Assembly (NCBI RefSeq): GCF_002002885.1
Contig: NZ_CP019510.1
Coordinates: 2,666,001-2,730,000, forward strand
Direction: 5' to 3'
DNA: 64,000 nucleotides
Origin: Janthinobacterium sp. LM6
Lineage (GTDB): Bacteria; Pseudomonadota; Gammaproteobacteria; Burkholderiales; Burkholderiaceae_D
Of this stretch, positions 41,754 to 50,834 are shown piece by piece. A program made the position numbers and the translations under genes. The notes under the pieces were generated by a model. The model saw only the letters and a program-made list of their open reading frames with translations. It was not told the origin of the DNA and searched no databases. Position 1 is the stretch's first letter, and each line of letters opens with the position of its first letter.

Positions 41754-43331
41754 ATGGACTTCGATATTGTCGCTTTATCCAGACTGCAGTTCGCGCTGAC
41801 AGCTCTGTACCACTTTATATTCGTTCCGCTGACGATAGGCCTGTCAGTGATCCTCGCCATCATGGAGACGGTTTACGTGATGACGAACCGCCCCATCTGG
41901 CGCGACATGACCAAGTTCTGGGGTGTCTTGTTCGGCATCAACTTCGCCATGGGCGTGGCGACGGGCATCGTCATGGAATTCCAGTTCGGCATGAACTGGA
42001 GCTACTACAGCCATTATGTGGGCGACATTTTCGGCGCGCCGCTGGCCATCGAGGGTTTGATGGCCTTCTTCCTGGAAGCGACCTTCGTCGGCCTGTTCTT
42101 CTTCGGCTGGGACAAGCTGTCGAAGCGGGGCCACCTGGTCACGACCTGGCTGGTGGCCATCGGTTCGAACTTCTCGGCCCTGTGGATTTTGATCGCCAAC
42201 GGCTGGATGCAAAATCCCGTCGGCGCGGCCTTCAATCCGCAAACCATGCGCATGGAAGTGACGGATTTCGGCGCCGTGCTGACGAATCCTGTTGCTCAGG
42301 CGAAATTCGTGCACACGGTGTCGGCCGGCTATACGGCCGCGGCGGTGTTCGTGCTGGGTATTTCCGCCTGGTATCTGCTGAAGGGCCGCCACGTGCAGCT
42401 GGCCAAGCGCTCGATGACGGTCGCCGCCTCGTTCGGCCTGGCCGCTTCGCTGTCGGTGGTGGTGCTGGGCGATGAAAGCGGCTACCTGTCGTCGGAACAC
42501 CAGAAGATGAAGCTGGCCGCGATCGAGGCCATGTGGACCACGGAGCCGGCCCCGGCCGCCTTCACGGCCTTCGGCTTCCCTGACGCGAAAGCGCGCGAGA
42601 CGCATTACGCCGTGCACATCCCGATGGTGATGGGCTTGATCGGCACGCGTTCGCTGACGACGGAAATCCCCGGCATCGAGCAATTGGTCGACCGCGGCGA
42701 ACTGCTGATCAAGGATGGCATCAAGGCGTATGACGCGCTGCAGACCATCCGCAGCGTGGCGCCGGGCAGCCCCGTGCCGCAGGATGCGAAAGACATGTTC
42801 GAGTCGAAAGGCCAGTCCATGGGCTATGCCTTGTTATTAAAACGCTACGTCGACGATCCGCGCCAGGCCACGCCCGAGCAGATCCGCAAGGCTGCGCTCG
42901 ACACGGTGCCGCCCGTGGCGCCCCTGTTCTGGTCCTTCCGCGTGATGGTGGGCCTGGGCATGTTCTTTATCTTGTTGACCGGCACCTTCTTCATCCTGTC
43001 GACGCGCCGCACGCTGGACAAGCACCGCTGGCTGCTGAAGCTGGCCGTGTTCGCCATCCCGCTGCCGTGGGTGGCCATCGAGGCGGGCTGGATCGTGGCC
43101 GAAGTGGGCCGCCAGCCGTGGGTCATCGAAGGCGTGCTGCCGACGGCCGTGGCCGTCTCGAACCTCGGCGCTTCGACCCTCTTGATCACGATTGCCGGCT
43201 TTGCCGCCATCTACACGGTGCTGTTGATGATTGAAATGAAGCTCATGCTCAAGGCCATCCGCAAGGGGCCGGAAGAGAAGGCGCCGGCCCCCGTGCCAGC
43301 CCCCGCAGCCATTCATACTCAACGCGCCTGA
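41754..43331 (+). CDS. cydA: Cytochrome bd ubiquinol oxidase subunit I
   Basis: CydA holds the hemes b558, b595 and d of the high-affinity terminal oxidase in the inner membrane. The 525-residue length and long segment between helices 6 and 7 match the long Q-loop type of E. coli. Heme ligands are visible: His20 (ALYHFIFVPL), His187 (KFVHTVSAGY) and Met near 398 (FRVMVGLGMF). GRQPW marks the quinol side. The ATG at 41754 follows AAGGAA. The last ~15 residues are Pro/Ala-rich. Confidence 0.97.
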   Translation: MDFDIVALSRLQFALTALYHFIFVPLTIGLSVILAIMETVYVMTNRPIWRDMTKFWGVLFGINFAMGVATGIVMEFQFGMNWSYYSHYVGDIFGAPLAIEGLMAFFLEATFVGLFFFGWDKLSKRGHLVTTWLVAIGSNFSALWILIANGWMQNPVGAAFNPQTMRMEVTDFGAVLTNPVAQAKFVHTVSAGYTAAAVFVLGISAWYLLKGRHVQLAKRSMTVAASFGLAASLSVVVLGDESGYLSSEHQKMKLAAIEAMWTTEPAPAAFTAFGFPDAKARETHYAVHIPMVMGLIGTRSLTTEIPGIEQLVDRGELLIKDGIKAYDALQTIRSVAPGSPVPQDAKDMFESKGQSMGYALLLKRYVDDPRQATPEQIRKAALDTVPPVAPLFWSFRVMVGLGMFFILLTGTFFILSTRRTLDKHRWLLKLAVFAIPLPWVAIEAGWIVAEVGRQPWVIEGVLPTAVAVSNLGASTLLITIAGFAAIYTVLLMIEMKLMLKAIRKGPEEKAPAPVPAPAAIHTQRA

Positions 43332-43344
43332 GGAGGGCCAGACC

Positions 43345-44499
43345 ATGATTTTGCATGAAATGATTTCTTACGAAACACTGCGCCTGATCTGGTGGCTGCT
43401 GATCGGCATCTTGCTGGTGGGCTTTGCCATCACGGACGGCTTCGACCTGGGCACGGGTATTTTGCTGCCCTTCGTCGGCAAGACGGACCTGGAACGCCGC
43501 GTCGTCATCAACAGTATCGGTCCCGTGTGGGAAGGCAACCAGGTGTGGCTGATCCTCGGCGGCGGCGCCATCTTTGCCGCTTGGCCGCAGCTGTACGCCG
43601 TGTCATTCTCGGGCTTTTACCTGGCCATGTTCGTCATTCTCGTGGCGCTGATCGTGCGTCCCGTGGCCTTCAAGTTCCGCAGCAAGCGCGAAGACCCGCG
43701 CTGGCGCGCCCGCTGGGATGCGGCCCTGTTCGTGGGCGGCTTCGTGCCGGCCCTGATCTGCGGCGTGGCCATCGGCAACGTGCTGCAGGGCGTGCCGTTC
43801 CGTTTCTCGCCAGACATGCACATCTTCTATGACGGCAGCTTCTTTGCGCTGCTCAACCCGTTTGCCTTGCTGTGCGGTCTCGTCTCGGTGGCCATGCTGG
43901 TAATGCACGGCGCCACCTGGCTGCAGCTGAAAACGGACGGCCCGGTTGCCGAACGGGCGCGCCGCTACGGCAGCGTGGCGGCGCTTGCCACCGTCGTGCT
44001 GTATGCGCTGGCCGGCGTGGCCCTGTGGCTGTGGGTCGATGGTTACCGCATCAGCAGCACGGTGGTGGTCGACGGTCCGTCGAATCCGCTGCTGAAAACG
44101 GCGGAAGTCCACGTGGGCGCCTGGTTCCTCAACTTTACCGCCCATCCCTGGACCTGGATCGCCCCCGCGCTGGGCCTGCTTTGCCCGCTGCTGGCCTTCG
44201 CCTTCCAGCGCGCGCGCCGCGAAGTGCCCGCCTTGCTGGCCAGCGCGGCTGGCATCGCCGGCATCATCCTCGGCGTGGGCGCGGCCATGTTCCCGTTCAT
44301 CCTGCCATCGTCGATCGACCCGCGCGCCAGCCTGACGGTGTGGGATTCCTCGTCCAGCCACATGACCCTGTTCATCATGCTGGTCGTCACGGCCGTCTTC
44401 ATTCCCCTCATCGTGGCGTACACGACGTGGGTATATAAAGTGTTGTGGGGCAAGGTTGATGCAAAAGCAATCAAGGACGACAGCGGTCACGCCTACTAA
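43345..44499 (+). CDS. cydB: Cytochrome bd ubiquinol oxidase subunit II
   Basis: CydB is the pseudo-symmetric partner of CydA in the oxidase. The 384-residue protein has about eight to nine membrane helices and the usual N-terminal segments ITDGFDLGTGILLPFVGK and GPVWEGNQVWLILGGGA. It starts 13 bases after cydA with AGGAGG upstream. Confidence 0.97.
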   Translation: MILHEMISYETLRLIWWLLIGILLVGFAITDGFDLGTGILLPFVGKTDLERRVVINSIGPVWEGNQVWLILGGGAIFAAWPQLYAVSFSGFYLAMFVILVALIVRPVAFKFRSKREDPRWRARWDAALFVGGFVPALICGVAIGNVLQGVPFRFSPDMHIFYDGSFFALLNPFALLCGLVSVAMLVMHGATWLQLKTDGPVAERARRYGSVAALATVVLYALAGVALWLWVDGYRISSTVVVDGPSNPLLKTAEVHVGAWFLNFTAHPWTWIAPALGLLCPLLAFAFQRARREVPALLASAAGIAGIILGVGAAMFPFILPSSIDPRASLTVWDSSSSHMTLFIMLVVTAVFIPLIVAYTTWVYKVLWGKVDAKAIKDDSGHAY

Positions 44500-44521
44500 G
44501 AATCAACGAAAGGATATAACT

Positions 44522-44647
44522 ATGTGGTATTTCGCCTGGATACTGGGTCTTCCGCTGGCGGCGACCTTCGCCGTGCTCAATGCGATGTGGTATGAAGTCG
44601 CCGATGGCGACACGACGCCCGAGCAGTACCGCGACACGTCCGATTAA
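44522..44647 (+). CDS. cydX: Cytochrome bd oxidase small subunit CydX
   Basis: A 41-residue protein with one membrane helix (MWYFAWILGLPLAATFAVLNAMW) and an acidic tail (DGDTTPEQYRD). This is the CydX pattern; it stabilises the heme site of cytochrome bd. It follows cydB by 22 bases with AAAGGA upstream. Confidence 0.92.
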   Translation: MWYFAWILGLPLAATFAVLNAMWYEVADGDTTPEQYRDTSD

Positions 44648-44730
44648 GTCCGTGCCGGTTTGACTGGCCCCGTCCGGTGCGATGGTTTTACCATCGCTGC
44701 CCGGCGGGGCTGATGAGATGCTCAATCTCC

Positions 44731-44763
44731 ACCCTGTAGGTTGGCAAACTTATAGGGTGTTTT
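44731..44763 (+). terminator. Likely terminator of the cyd operon
   Basis: ACCCTGTA (44731-44738) pairs with TATAGGGT (44751-44758), with one G-U pair, followed by GTTTTC. A second strong hairpin, CGATGGT-TTT-ACCATCG (44680-44696), lies just before it without a T run. Confidence 0.6.
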
Positions 44764-44783
44764 CATTTCTGAAGGAGGCCATC

Positions 44784-45059
44784 ATGGTCACTTCGCGCTT
44801 GGCCAGGTCCGCGTACCGCCTGTGCACGCTCTACTTGCCAGACTGGCGCACGCCGCTGCCTGGCGCTTTCCACCGCGGCATCCATTCAAGCCATCGCGCC
44901 GCCGTGCCGGTGGAGCCGCGCCGTGCCGAACCCGCCGCTATTGGGTTCCCCGCTCCCTCATGCTCATCGCGCAGATCTGCGTTCGCTGCAGGGGAGGTCC
45001 GCAGGGGCGGGAAGTTGCCAGCACTTACTTTCATGCCCATGTCGCAGATTCCCACTTAA
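44784..45059 (+). CDS. Doubtful small ORF downstream of cydX
   Basis: 91 codons with a strong ribosome site (GAAGGAGG) before the ATG at 44784. The product is Arg/Ala/Pro-rich with no recognisable domain, and its base composition is like that of shadow frames. Another frame overlaps it. Outside this ORF I see nothing coding between 44648 and 45279; 45060-45130 is AT-rich and probably holds the promoter of the chemoreceptor gene. Confidence 0.3.
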   Translation: MVTSRLARSAYRLCTLYLPDWRTPLPGAFHRGIHSSHRAAVPVEPRRAEPAAIGFPAPSCSSRRSAFAAGEVRRGGKLPALTFMPMSQIPT

Positions 45060-45279
45060 ATTTATTGTTTTTGTGTTTTTTGTTTTATTTTTGTTGATTT
45101 TAATTGAATTCACATTAAATCTGCATAAATTCGTTGTAAGATAAGTTGCCTGTCATGAAAACAGAATGACGCTTTGGTAAGGAATCGCGGCTTCGAATGA
45201 TCAGCGGCCATACGTGCGAGAGTCGTGTCACCCCGGTCGGTGGACCAGAGGCGAGCACAGTGAATATAGGGGGAACATC

Positions 45280-46848
45280 ATGAATATGTTACGAGTACTC
45301 AAACTGTCGCACCGTCTGGCTGTATTAATTGTGATCTTTTCAGCCGGATTCATCCTCTATGGCGTATGGTCGTTCAAGACTTTGCACGAATGGAAAGTGA
45401 ACGGTCCTGTCTATCAGAATATTGTACAAAGCAAGGATTTGATTGCGGACGTGCTGCCGCCGCCGGAGTACATACTGGAATCCTATCTGGTCAGTTTTCA
45501 GCTGCTGGCGAGCGAGGATCGTGCCGAACAGGCGCAGTTAGTGGCACGATTTGCAACGCTCAAACATGATTACGACGAGCGCCATGCATTCTGGCAGGGC
45601 GCGAAACTGGATGCCGATATCGCCGAACTGTTGCTGAACAAGGCCCATCTGCCGGCACAGGCCTTCTACATGGTGGCACTGCAACAGTTCATCCCCGCAA
45701 TACAGGCACAGGATAAGGCTGGCGCCGCTGTTGCGATGAAAAAGATGACGTTGAGTTACGCCCAGCATCTGCAGGCAATCAAGCAACTGGTCGATATGAC
45801 CGCCCAGCGCGCGTCGGCGGTCGAGGCGGAGTCGGGCGCGCGCATCACGGTAGCGAGCAGCTTGCTGTTGGCGATACTGGTGCTCTCGCTGGGCATGGCG
45901 GTTGCGGTGGCTGTGCTCATTACCAAGAGTATTACCAGGCCACTGCAGGACGCCGTGCACGTCGCGCGCCTTGTCGCTTCCGGTGACCTGCGTAGCCATA
46001 TCGCGACCGACTATCGCGACGAGCCGGGCGAATTGATGCGTGCTCTGAAAAGCATGACCGAGAGCCTGCGTCATACGGTGGGCCGTGTGCGTGGCGGCAC
46101 TGAAACCATTTCGACTGCCTCGCAGGAAATTGCTGCTGGAAATCTGGACCTCTCGGCGAGAACCGAGGCTCAGGCCGGTGCACTGGAGCAAACGTCGTCG
46201 ACGATGCAGCAATTAACCAGCACTGTGCAGCAGAATGCCGAAAGCGCCCAGCAAGCCAATCAACTGGTCTTGTCGGCTTCGGCCGTCGCGGTGCAGGGTG
46301 GGCAGGTGGTCGACCGTGTCGTCGCGACCATGGTGTCCATCAAGGATAGCTCGAACCGCATCGTCGACATCATTTCCGTGATCGACGGCATAGCGTTTCA
46401 GACCAATATTCTGGCCCTGAACGCGGCAGTCGAAGCGGCGCGCGCCGGCGAGCTGGGGCGCGGTTTTGCCGTCGTTGCATCGGAGGTGCGCACACTGGCG
46501 CAACGCTCCGCCAGTGCCGCCAAAGAAATCAAGCAGCTGATTGCCGAGTCGGTCGAAAAAGTCGCGCTTGGCAGCAAGCTGGCCGATGAAGCGGGCGGCA
46601 CGATGCAGCAAATCGTCTCCTCCGTCCAGCAGGTGGCGGGCATCATGGGGGAGATCGCCGTCGCCAGCCACGAACAAAGCGATGGCATCAAGCAGGTGAA
46701 TCAGGCCATCAGTCAGATGGACGCGGTGACCCAGCAGAATGCCGCCCTGGTCGAACAGGCAGCAGCGGCAGCGGCCAGCATGCAGGAGCAGGCGGACAAT
46801 ATGATGCAGGACGTGCGCGTGTTTAAATTGCTGGCGTGCCCTCACTGA
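45280..46848 (+). CDS. Methyl-accepting chemotaxis protein
   Basis: A 522-residue chemoreceptor with a membrane helix at about 12-32, a periplasmic helical sensor (WSFKTLHEWKVNGPVYQNIVQSKDLIADVLPPPEY), a second membrane helix near 194-216, HAMP, and a signalling domain with the conserved tip [23 protein letters not shown]. The conserved block YQNIVQSKDLIADVLPPPEYI at the start of the sensor is typical of one MCP sensor class. The ATG at 45280 follows AGGGGGA; an upstream in-frame start is less likely. No CheR pentapeptide is present. Confidence 0.94.
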   Translation: MNMLRVLKLSHRLAVLIVIFSAGFILYGVWSFKTLHEWKVNGPVYQNIVQSKDLIADVLPPPEYILESYLVSFQLLASEDRAEQAQLVARFATLKHDYDERHAFWQGAKLDADIAELLLNKAHLPAQAFYMVALQQFIPAIQAQDKAGAAVAMKKMTLSYAQHLQAIKQLVDMTAQRASAVEAESGARITVASSLLLAILVLSLGMAVAVAVLITKSITRPLQDAVHVARLVASGDLRSHIATDYRDEPGELMRALKSMTESLRHTVGRVRGGTETISTASQEIAAGNLDLSARTEAQAGALEQTSSTMQQLTSTVQQNAESAQQANQLVLSASAVAVQGGQVVDRVVATMVSIKDSSNRIVDIISVIDGIAFQTNILALNAAVEAARAGELGRGFAVVASEVRTLAQRSASAAKEIKQLIAESVEKVALGSKLADEAGGTMQQIVSSVQQVAGIMGEIAVASHEQSDGIKQVNQAISQMDAVTQQNAALVEQAAAAAASMQEQADNMMQDVRVFKLLACPH

Positions 46849-46960
46849 CCGGTCTTGCGCGCTTGGCCCGTCGGCCGATGGCGCGCATGCCCCACGGTTG
46901 CCGCAATCGCCCTTTTTTTCGCAAGATGCCGGCAGCCTATCCCGCGAATCCGTGCAGCCC

Positions 46961-47173
46961 CTACAGCAGGATGAATTCGCCGCGGATGCGCAGCTTCATG
47001 CCGCGCGGCGCGTCGGCGCCCGCCGCCACGGCCCAGGCCGTGATCCAGCGCGCGCAGCGTTCGCGCTCGGCCGCATCGTGCAAGCGTTGCAAGCGCGCAT
47101 CGGCCCGGTCGATGCGCTGGGCCAGGTACAGGCGCTGGTCCAGGGGATCCGTCTTTTTGCTGTAGTGCCGCAT
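46961..47173 (-). CDS. Small basic protein, unknown
   Basis: A 70-residue ORF with GGAAAGGAAA before the ATG. It is helical and charged (DPLDQRLYLAQRIDRADARLQRLHDAAERERCARWITAW) and ends with LRIRGEFILL. I do not recognise it. The gap between it and the chemoreceptor (112 bases) shows nothing else. Confidence 0.5.
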   Translation of the reverse strand: MRHYSKKTDPLDQRLYLAQRIDRADARLQRLHDAAERERCARWITAWAVAAGADAPRGMKLRIRGEFILL

Positions 47174-47257
47174 GGCGTTTCCTTTCCGCGTAGTAACTTC
47201 GTTCGGTCATGGCATAGCCATCTACGCGGGGGCGGGGCGTCCGGATTCAGTTCAGGC

Positions 47258-47283
47258 AAAAAAAAGCCACCGCAACGGTGGCT
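47258..47283 (-). terminator. Terminator after the 59-residue gene
   Basis: On the minus strand AGCCACC (47283-47277) pairs with GGTGGCT (47271-47265), followed by eight T. Confidence 0.9.
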
Positions 47284-47297
47284 GGCGGGGTGCGCCT

Positions 47298-47477
47298 TCA
47301 GGGCGGTGTCTTGCCGGCCGGTTTGGGCGTGGCAATGGCGATCGGGTCGCTGGCCGGGAAGCTTTCCTTCAGCGCTTCATCGAGCGCCTGCTCGGCATGG
47401 CTTTCGCTGGCCGGCGTGGGCGAATCGCGTTCCGGTGGCGGGGCAGGTGCGGTGGCGGCGTTGGTGCTCGAATGCAT
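47298..47477 (-). CDS. Short conserved-type protein with a SFPASDP motif
   Basis: A 59-residue ORF: GAGGGG before the ATG at 47477 and a strong terminator 15 bases after the stop. The N-terminal half is disordered (Thr/Ala/Pro). The second half reads EQALDEALKESFPASDPIAIATP. The pattern (L/A)-DEALKESFPASDP recurs in small proteins of proteobacteria as I recall; no function is known to me. Start, ribosome site and terminator together make it a real small gene. Confidence 0.7.
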   Translation of the reverse strand: MHSSTNAATAPAPPPERDSPTPASESHAEQALDEALKESFPASDPIAIATPKPAGKTPP

Positions 47478-47642
47478 GGTGATCCCCTCGCGTTGGTGCG
47501 CCAGGTGGCCGGAATGGGCATGGCGCGTGCTGATGCTTCCAGCCTAGCACATCGCGCAAAAAAAGCGCGCCCGCTGCGCCTGCCGAAGGGGATGATGAAG
47601 AGGTCTGCTACACTGCGCTCCACTTTTATCGATGGAACCGCC

Positions 47643-48362
47643 ATGACTGCCATATCCCTGCCATACCGCGCCACCGCCCTTGACGCCTGCGCCTGGCTGG
47701 CTGAACAGACGGGCACGCCGTGGACCCTGGCGCGTTTGCTGGAGCAGGGCGGCTTGCCCTACGTCTGGCTCGATTACAGCGATGCATGGGCCGAGCTGTT
47801 CCATGACGGCGTGACGCGCTATGCGGCGCCCGTCGTGTTTATCGGGGACAAGCAGCACCTGGCCTCGGGCGCGGACGACGTGTGGCTGCGCTTTACGCGC
47901 GACTCGGGCAACATCGCCATCGAACTGAAGGCGCCGGGATTGCGCGCGCCGCTGGACGGCTTGCACTTCCAGGAGCGCGATTTGTTGCGTTTGATCAAGG
48001 AGTTGCAGCATCCGCAGCCGGATGTCGCAGAGGCGGACAAGGCGCCCGTGGTCTTGCCCAGCGCCTTGAAGGGCCTGGGGCGCGAGCAGATTCTGCTGGC
48101 CTTTGCCGGCGTGGGCAAGGTCGACCTGGACAAAGGGATGGCTGGCGGCGTGGGCATCTTCGGCGACGATGGCGCGCGCGTGCGCAAGAATTCGCGCGGC
48201 GGCAAGAACAGCCATCTGTGGCATCCGGTGACGTTGGCGTTCGGCTTGCACGACGTGCACCGCGTGCCGATGGCGCACCTGAAGAAGGCGTTCGCCACGC
48301 AACCGTTGCTGCGCGAATGGAAGGCGGACTGGCTCGAATCGCTGCGCCTGCTGGGCGAGTAA
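47643..48362 (+). CDS. Unknown cytoplasmic protein
   Basis: A 239-residue protein without signal or membrane segments. The N-terminus (TALDACAWLAEQTGTPWTLARLLEQGG) looks like a helical recognition segment, followed by a mixed region and a C-terminal helix (HLKKAFATQPLLREWKADWLESLRLL). The layout recalls phage- or defence-associated proteins of unknown role, but I cannot name a family. The ATG at 47643 is chosen because the protein starts there in a compact way; in-frame ATGs lie about 50 bases upstream. Confidence 0.65.
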   Translation: MTAISLPYRATALDACAWLAEQTGTPWTLARLLEQGGLPYVWLDYSDAWAELFHDGVTRYAAPVVFIGDKQHLASGADDVWLRFTRDSGNIAIELKAPGLRAPLDGLHFQERDLLRLIKELQHPQPDVAEADKAPVVLPSALKGLGREQILLAFAGVGKVDLDKGMAGGVGIFGDDGARVRKNSRGGKNSHLWHPVTLAFGLHDVHRVPMAHLKKAFATQPLLREWKADWLESLRLLGE

Positions 48363-48450
48363 GCAGGTGAATGAAGCCTGCCGCGCGTCGTTCATCGCGC
48401 CTTGCGCTCGCCACGCGGCATCCTGTTCGACGGCATCAGGCTTTCAGCGT

Positions 48451-48840
48451 TTATTCGCTTTCCTCGATCCTGCCGCCGCATTGCGTATAGCAGCTTCGGT
48501 AATCTGCCTCGCATTGCCACGTTGCAGAGCTGTCTGAGGCGCAATATTGGCGTTTCTTCGAGCACAGTTCCCGGTCCGCATCTGTTTTCGCCACGGCCAG
48601 GCAGAGGGAAACGGTACTGACGTTGCGCATCTCGCAAGCTTGTGCCTGGGCCGCGGCAACTTGTTCCTTGCCAGCAATGCATATTTGCCGATTGGTCCCG
48701 CAACTCGTCACGCATTGACGCCCCGCATCGGAGTCCGGGGGAATAAAGCGATAGCTTGTGCAGCCCGCCAAGGTGATGGCGAAACAAATCGCGGCGGCAA
48801 GGCGGAACAAGAAGGAATGGTGGATTTGCAAGGTACGCAT
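48451..48840 (-). CDS. Cysteine-rich lipoprotein, unknown
   Basis: A 129-residue lipoprotein with lipobox LAGC (Cys at about 27). The mature part has about ten further cysteines in pairs (CVTSCGTNRQIC, QACEMRN, SLCLAV, LCSKKRQYC, WQCEADYRSCYTQC), which suggests a disulfide-rich periplasmic or outer-membrane domain. I do not recognise the family. It stands alone between opposite-strand genes. Confidence 0.75.
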   Translation of the reverse strand: MRTLQIHHSFLFRLAAAICFAITLAGCTSYRFIPPDSDAGRQCVTSCGTNRQICIAGKEQVAAAQAQACEMRNVSTVSLCLAVAKTDADRELCSKKRQYCASDSSATWQCEADYRSCYTQCGGRIEESE

Positions 48841-48964
48841 GGTCGAAAAGGGCTTTCCCGTGGAGATGAATTGACTTGAATATCGTAAGTATTGATATTC
48901 TGACAGGCGATCATTTCAAGAACAACGGGCTGCAATGATTGTTACATCTTGGCGGCAGGCAGTT

Positions 48965-49339
48965 TTACAGTTCGATGGGCGCCACTTCGGTGCCGATATC
49001 GGGCGCCGCGTAATGCATGCTGAAATACACGAAGGCGCCGATATTGAGGGCGACCGTGATCCAGAACAGGATGCGGAACGAGCGCTTGCTGGACTTGTGG
49101 CGCAGCCATTGCTGGGCCAGCACGGCGCCAGGCCAGCCGCACAGCAGCCCCAGCAGCAGCAAGGTGCGTTCCGAGGTGCGCCAGCGGCCCCCTTTGGCGG
49201 CCGATTTGTCGATCGCATAGGCAACGAAGCAGCTCAGGCTCAGCACGCCATACACGAGGGCGACCAGGGCGGGGATGTGGAAAAAGAAGGTGGCCAGCAA
49301 ATACAGGAAGACAAAGAACAGGATGGCAAGGTAGGGCAT
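48965..49339 (-). CDS. DUF1294 membrane protein
   Basis: A 124-residue protein with about four membrane helices and the DUF1294 core (YAIDKSAAKGGRWRTSERTLLLLGLLCGWPGAVLAQQWLRHKSSKRSF). Many family members carry an N-terminal cold-shock domain; this one lacks it. The ATG at 49339 is chosen over a longer frame whose first 37 residues look like shadow sequence. Confidence 0.85.
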   Translation of the reverse strand: MPYLAILFFVFLYLLATFFFHIPALVALVYGVLSLSCFVAYAIDKSAAKGGRWRTSERTLLLLGLLCGWPGAVLAQQWLRHKSSKRSFRILFWITVALNIGAFVYFSMHYAAPDIGTEVAPIEL

Positions 49340-49397
49340 AGGATGGGTTGGCTTGAGCGGAAGGCGTGAGTATCCCACAAGGGGAGCGCTGCCGCGC

Positions 49398-49964
49398 CTA
49401 AAACAGACAGCCTTGCGCCGTATCGATGGGCACGGCGCGGCGGCGGGCATGGCCCGTTTTCAGCGCTTCGCGGTCGCTGGACAGGGCGATGCCTTCCAGC
49501 GCCAACAGGGTTTCCTTGGCATGCAGGCCGCCCGCAAAGCCCGTCAGTTCGCCCGTGGCGCCGATGACCCTGTGGCAGGGGGCGATGATGGAAATGGGAT
49601 TCTTGCCGTTGGCGGCGCCCACGGCGCGCACGGCGGCGGGACGGCCGATCTGGCGCGCGATCTCGCCATAGCTGCGCGTCTGGCCATACGGTATCGTCAG
49701 CAGTGCGCGCCACACTTCCTGCTGGAAGGCGGTGCCGGCAAAATCGAGCGGCACGTCGAATTGCTGGCGCGTGCCGGCGAAATACTCGCCCAGCTGGCGC
49801 GCCGTCTGCTGCAGCACGGCGCAGCTGTCATCGACGCGCATCGCGCCCAGGCGTACGCGGTTGGGCTTGTCGTTTTCCCACAGGATGGCGGCCAGGGCCG
49901 TCCCGCGCGCCACCAGCGTCAGCTCGCCCACGGGCGAGGGCACCACGATGCAGTCGTATTCCAT
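49398..49964 (-). CDS. ogt: Methylated-DNA-protein cysteine methyltransferase
   Basis: Ogt repairs O6-methylguanine by moving the methyl group to its own cysteine. The 188-residue protein has the PCHRV active site (Cys near 142, IIAPCHRVIGATGELTGFAGG), preceded by the DNA-binding helix YGEIARQIGRPAAVRAVGAANGKNP. The C-terminal tail is ~20 residues longer than usual. The start at 49964 (MEYDCIVVPSP) is at the family N-terminus. Confidence 0.94.
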   Translation of the reverse strand: MEYDCIVVPSPVGELTLVARGTALAAILWENDKPNRVRLGAMRVDDSCAVLQQTARQLGEYFAGTRQQFDVPLDFAGTAFQQEVWRALLTIPYGQTRSYGEIARQIGRPAAVRAVGAANGKNPISIIAPCHRVIGATGELTGFAGGLHAKETLLALEGIALSSDREALKTGHARRRAVPIDTAQGCLF

Positions 49965-50057
49965 GTCTGTTCCTTGATCGGAGAGTGCCAGTGTAGCAGG
50001 CTGGCGGCCGCATGCATATTGCAGGTAGGATAGCGTTTTCGGCATGGAGAACTGGCT

Positions 50058-50819
50058 TTGACGACGATCCCCACCTATGAGACCATCCGCGCGATTGCCG
50101 TGCGGCTGGTGCAGCAGCGCTACCCCACGGCCGTGGCGGCCATCATCGGCGGCTCGTTCGCCACGGGCCGGCAGACGCCCACTTCCGATATCGACTTGCT
50201 GCTGCTGTTCGAGCACGTCGATTGCGCCTGGCGCGACACCCTCGTGGCCGAAGGGCGCACGGTGGAGCTGTTCGCGCACGACGTGGCCACGTTCACGTAT
50301 TTTTGCAAGGAAATGGATGCGCCCGGCGGCACGGTGCCGCTGGCGATGATGGTGGTCGAAGGGGAAAACATCGTCGCTGCAAGCGAGCATTCCGCGCAGT
50401 TGCTTGCGCTGGCGCAAGCCATCGACACGGCCGGGCCGCCCGTGCTGGACGTGGAAAACCTGCAGCGCCGGCGCTATGCCATCACCACGGCGCTGGAAGA
50501 CCTGGTCGACAGCACGCAGCCGGGCGAGGCGCTGGCCGTGGCCTGCCAGCTGTACGAAGCGCTGGCCGACCTGCACTTGCGCGCGGCGGGCGTATGGAGC
50601 GGCGGCGGCAAGCACCTGTTCCGCCGCCTGCAGGCGTTCGACGCCGCCGTCGCCGGGCAACTGGACGGCGCGCTGCGCCTGGTCGCCAGCGACTTGCCGT
50701 CCGGCCAGCATGCGTTCGGGCAGGTGGCCGCCGCCGTGCTGGCGCCCGTGGGCGGTCCCTTGCTCGAAGGCTTCACTTTGCCCGCGCCCGCGCACTGGCG
50801 CAGCGCGCCGGCAGTCTGA
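50058..50819 (+). CDS. Nucleotidyltransferase-domain protein
   Basis: A 253-residue protein with an N-terminal polymerase-beta-like nucleotidyltransferase site: GGSFATGRQTPTSDIDLLLLF (GS-x-DxD pattern), with a further acidic position in VELFAHD. The rest is helical. Similar enzymes modify antibiotics or proteins, or act as toxins; the substrate is unknown. The start is TTG 50058 with GGAGA upstream. Confidence 0.75.
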   Translation: MTTIPTYETIRAIAVRLVQQRYPTAVAAIIGGSFATGRQTPTSDIDLLLLFEHVDCAWRDTLVAEGRTVELFAHDVATFTYFCKEMDAPGGTVPLAMMVVEGENIVAASEHSAQLLALAQAIDTAGPPVLDVENLQRRRYAITTALEDLVDSTQPGEALAVACQLYEALADLHLRAAGVWSGGGKHLFRRLQAFDAAVAGQLDGALRLVASDLPSGQHAFGQVAAAVLAPVGGPLLEGFTLPAPAHWRSAPAV

Positions 50820-50834
50820 TGCACTGCGTCCCGC

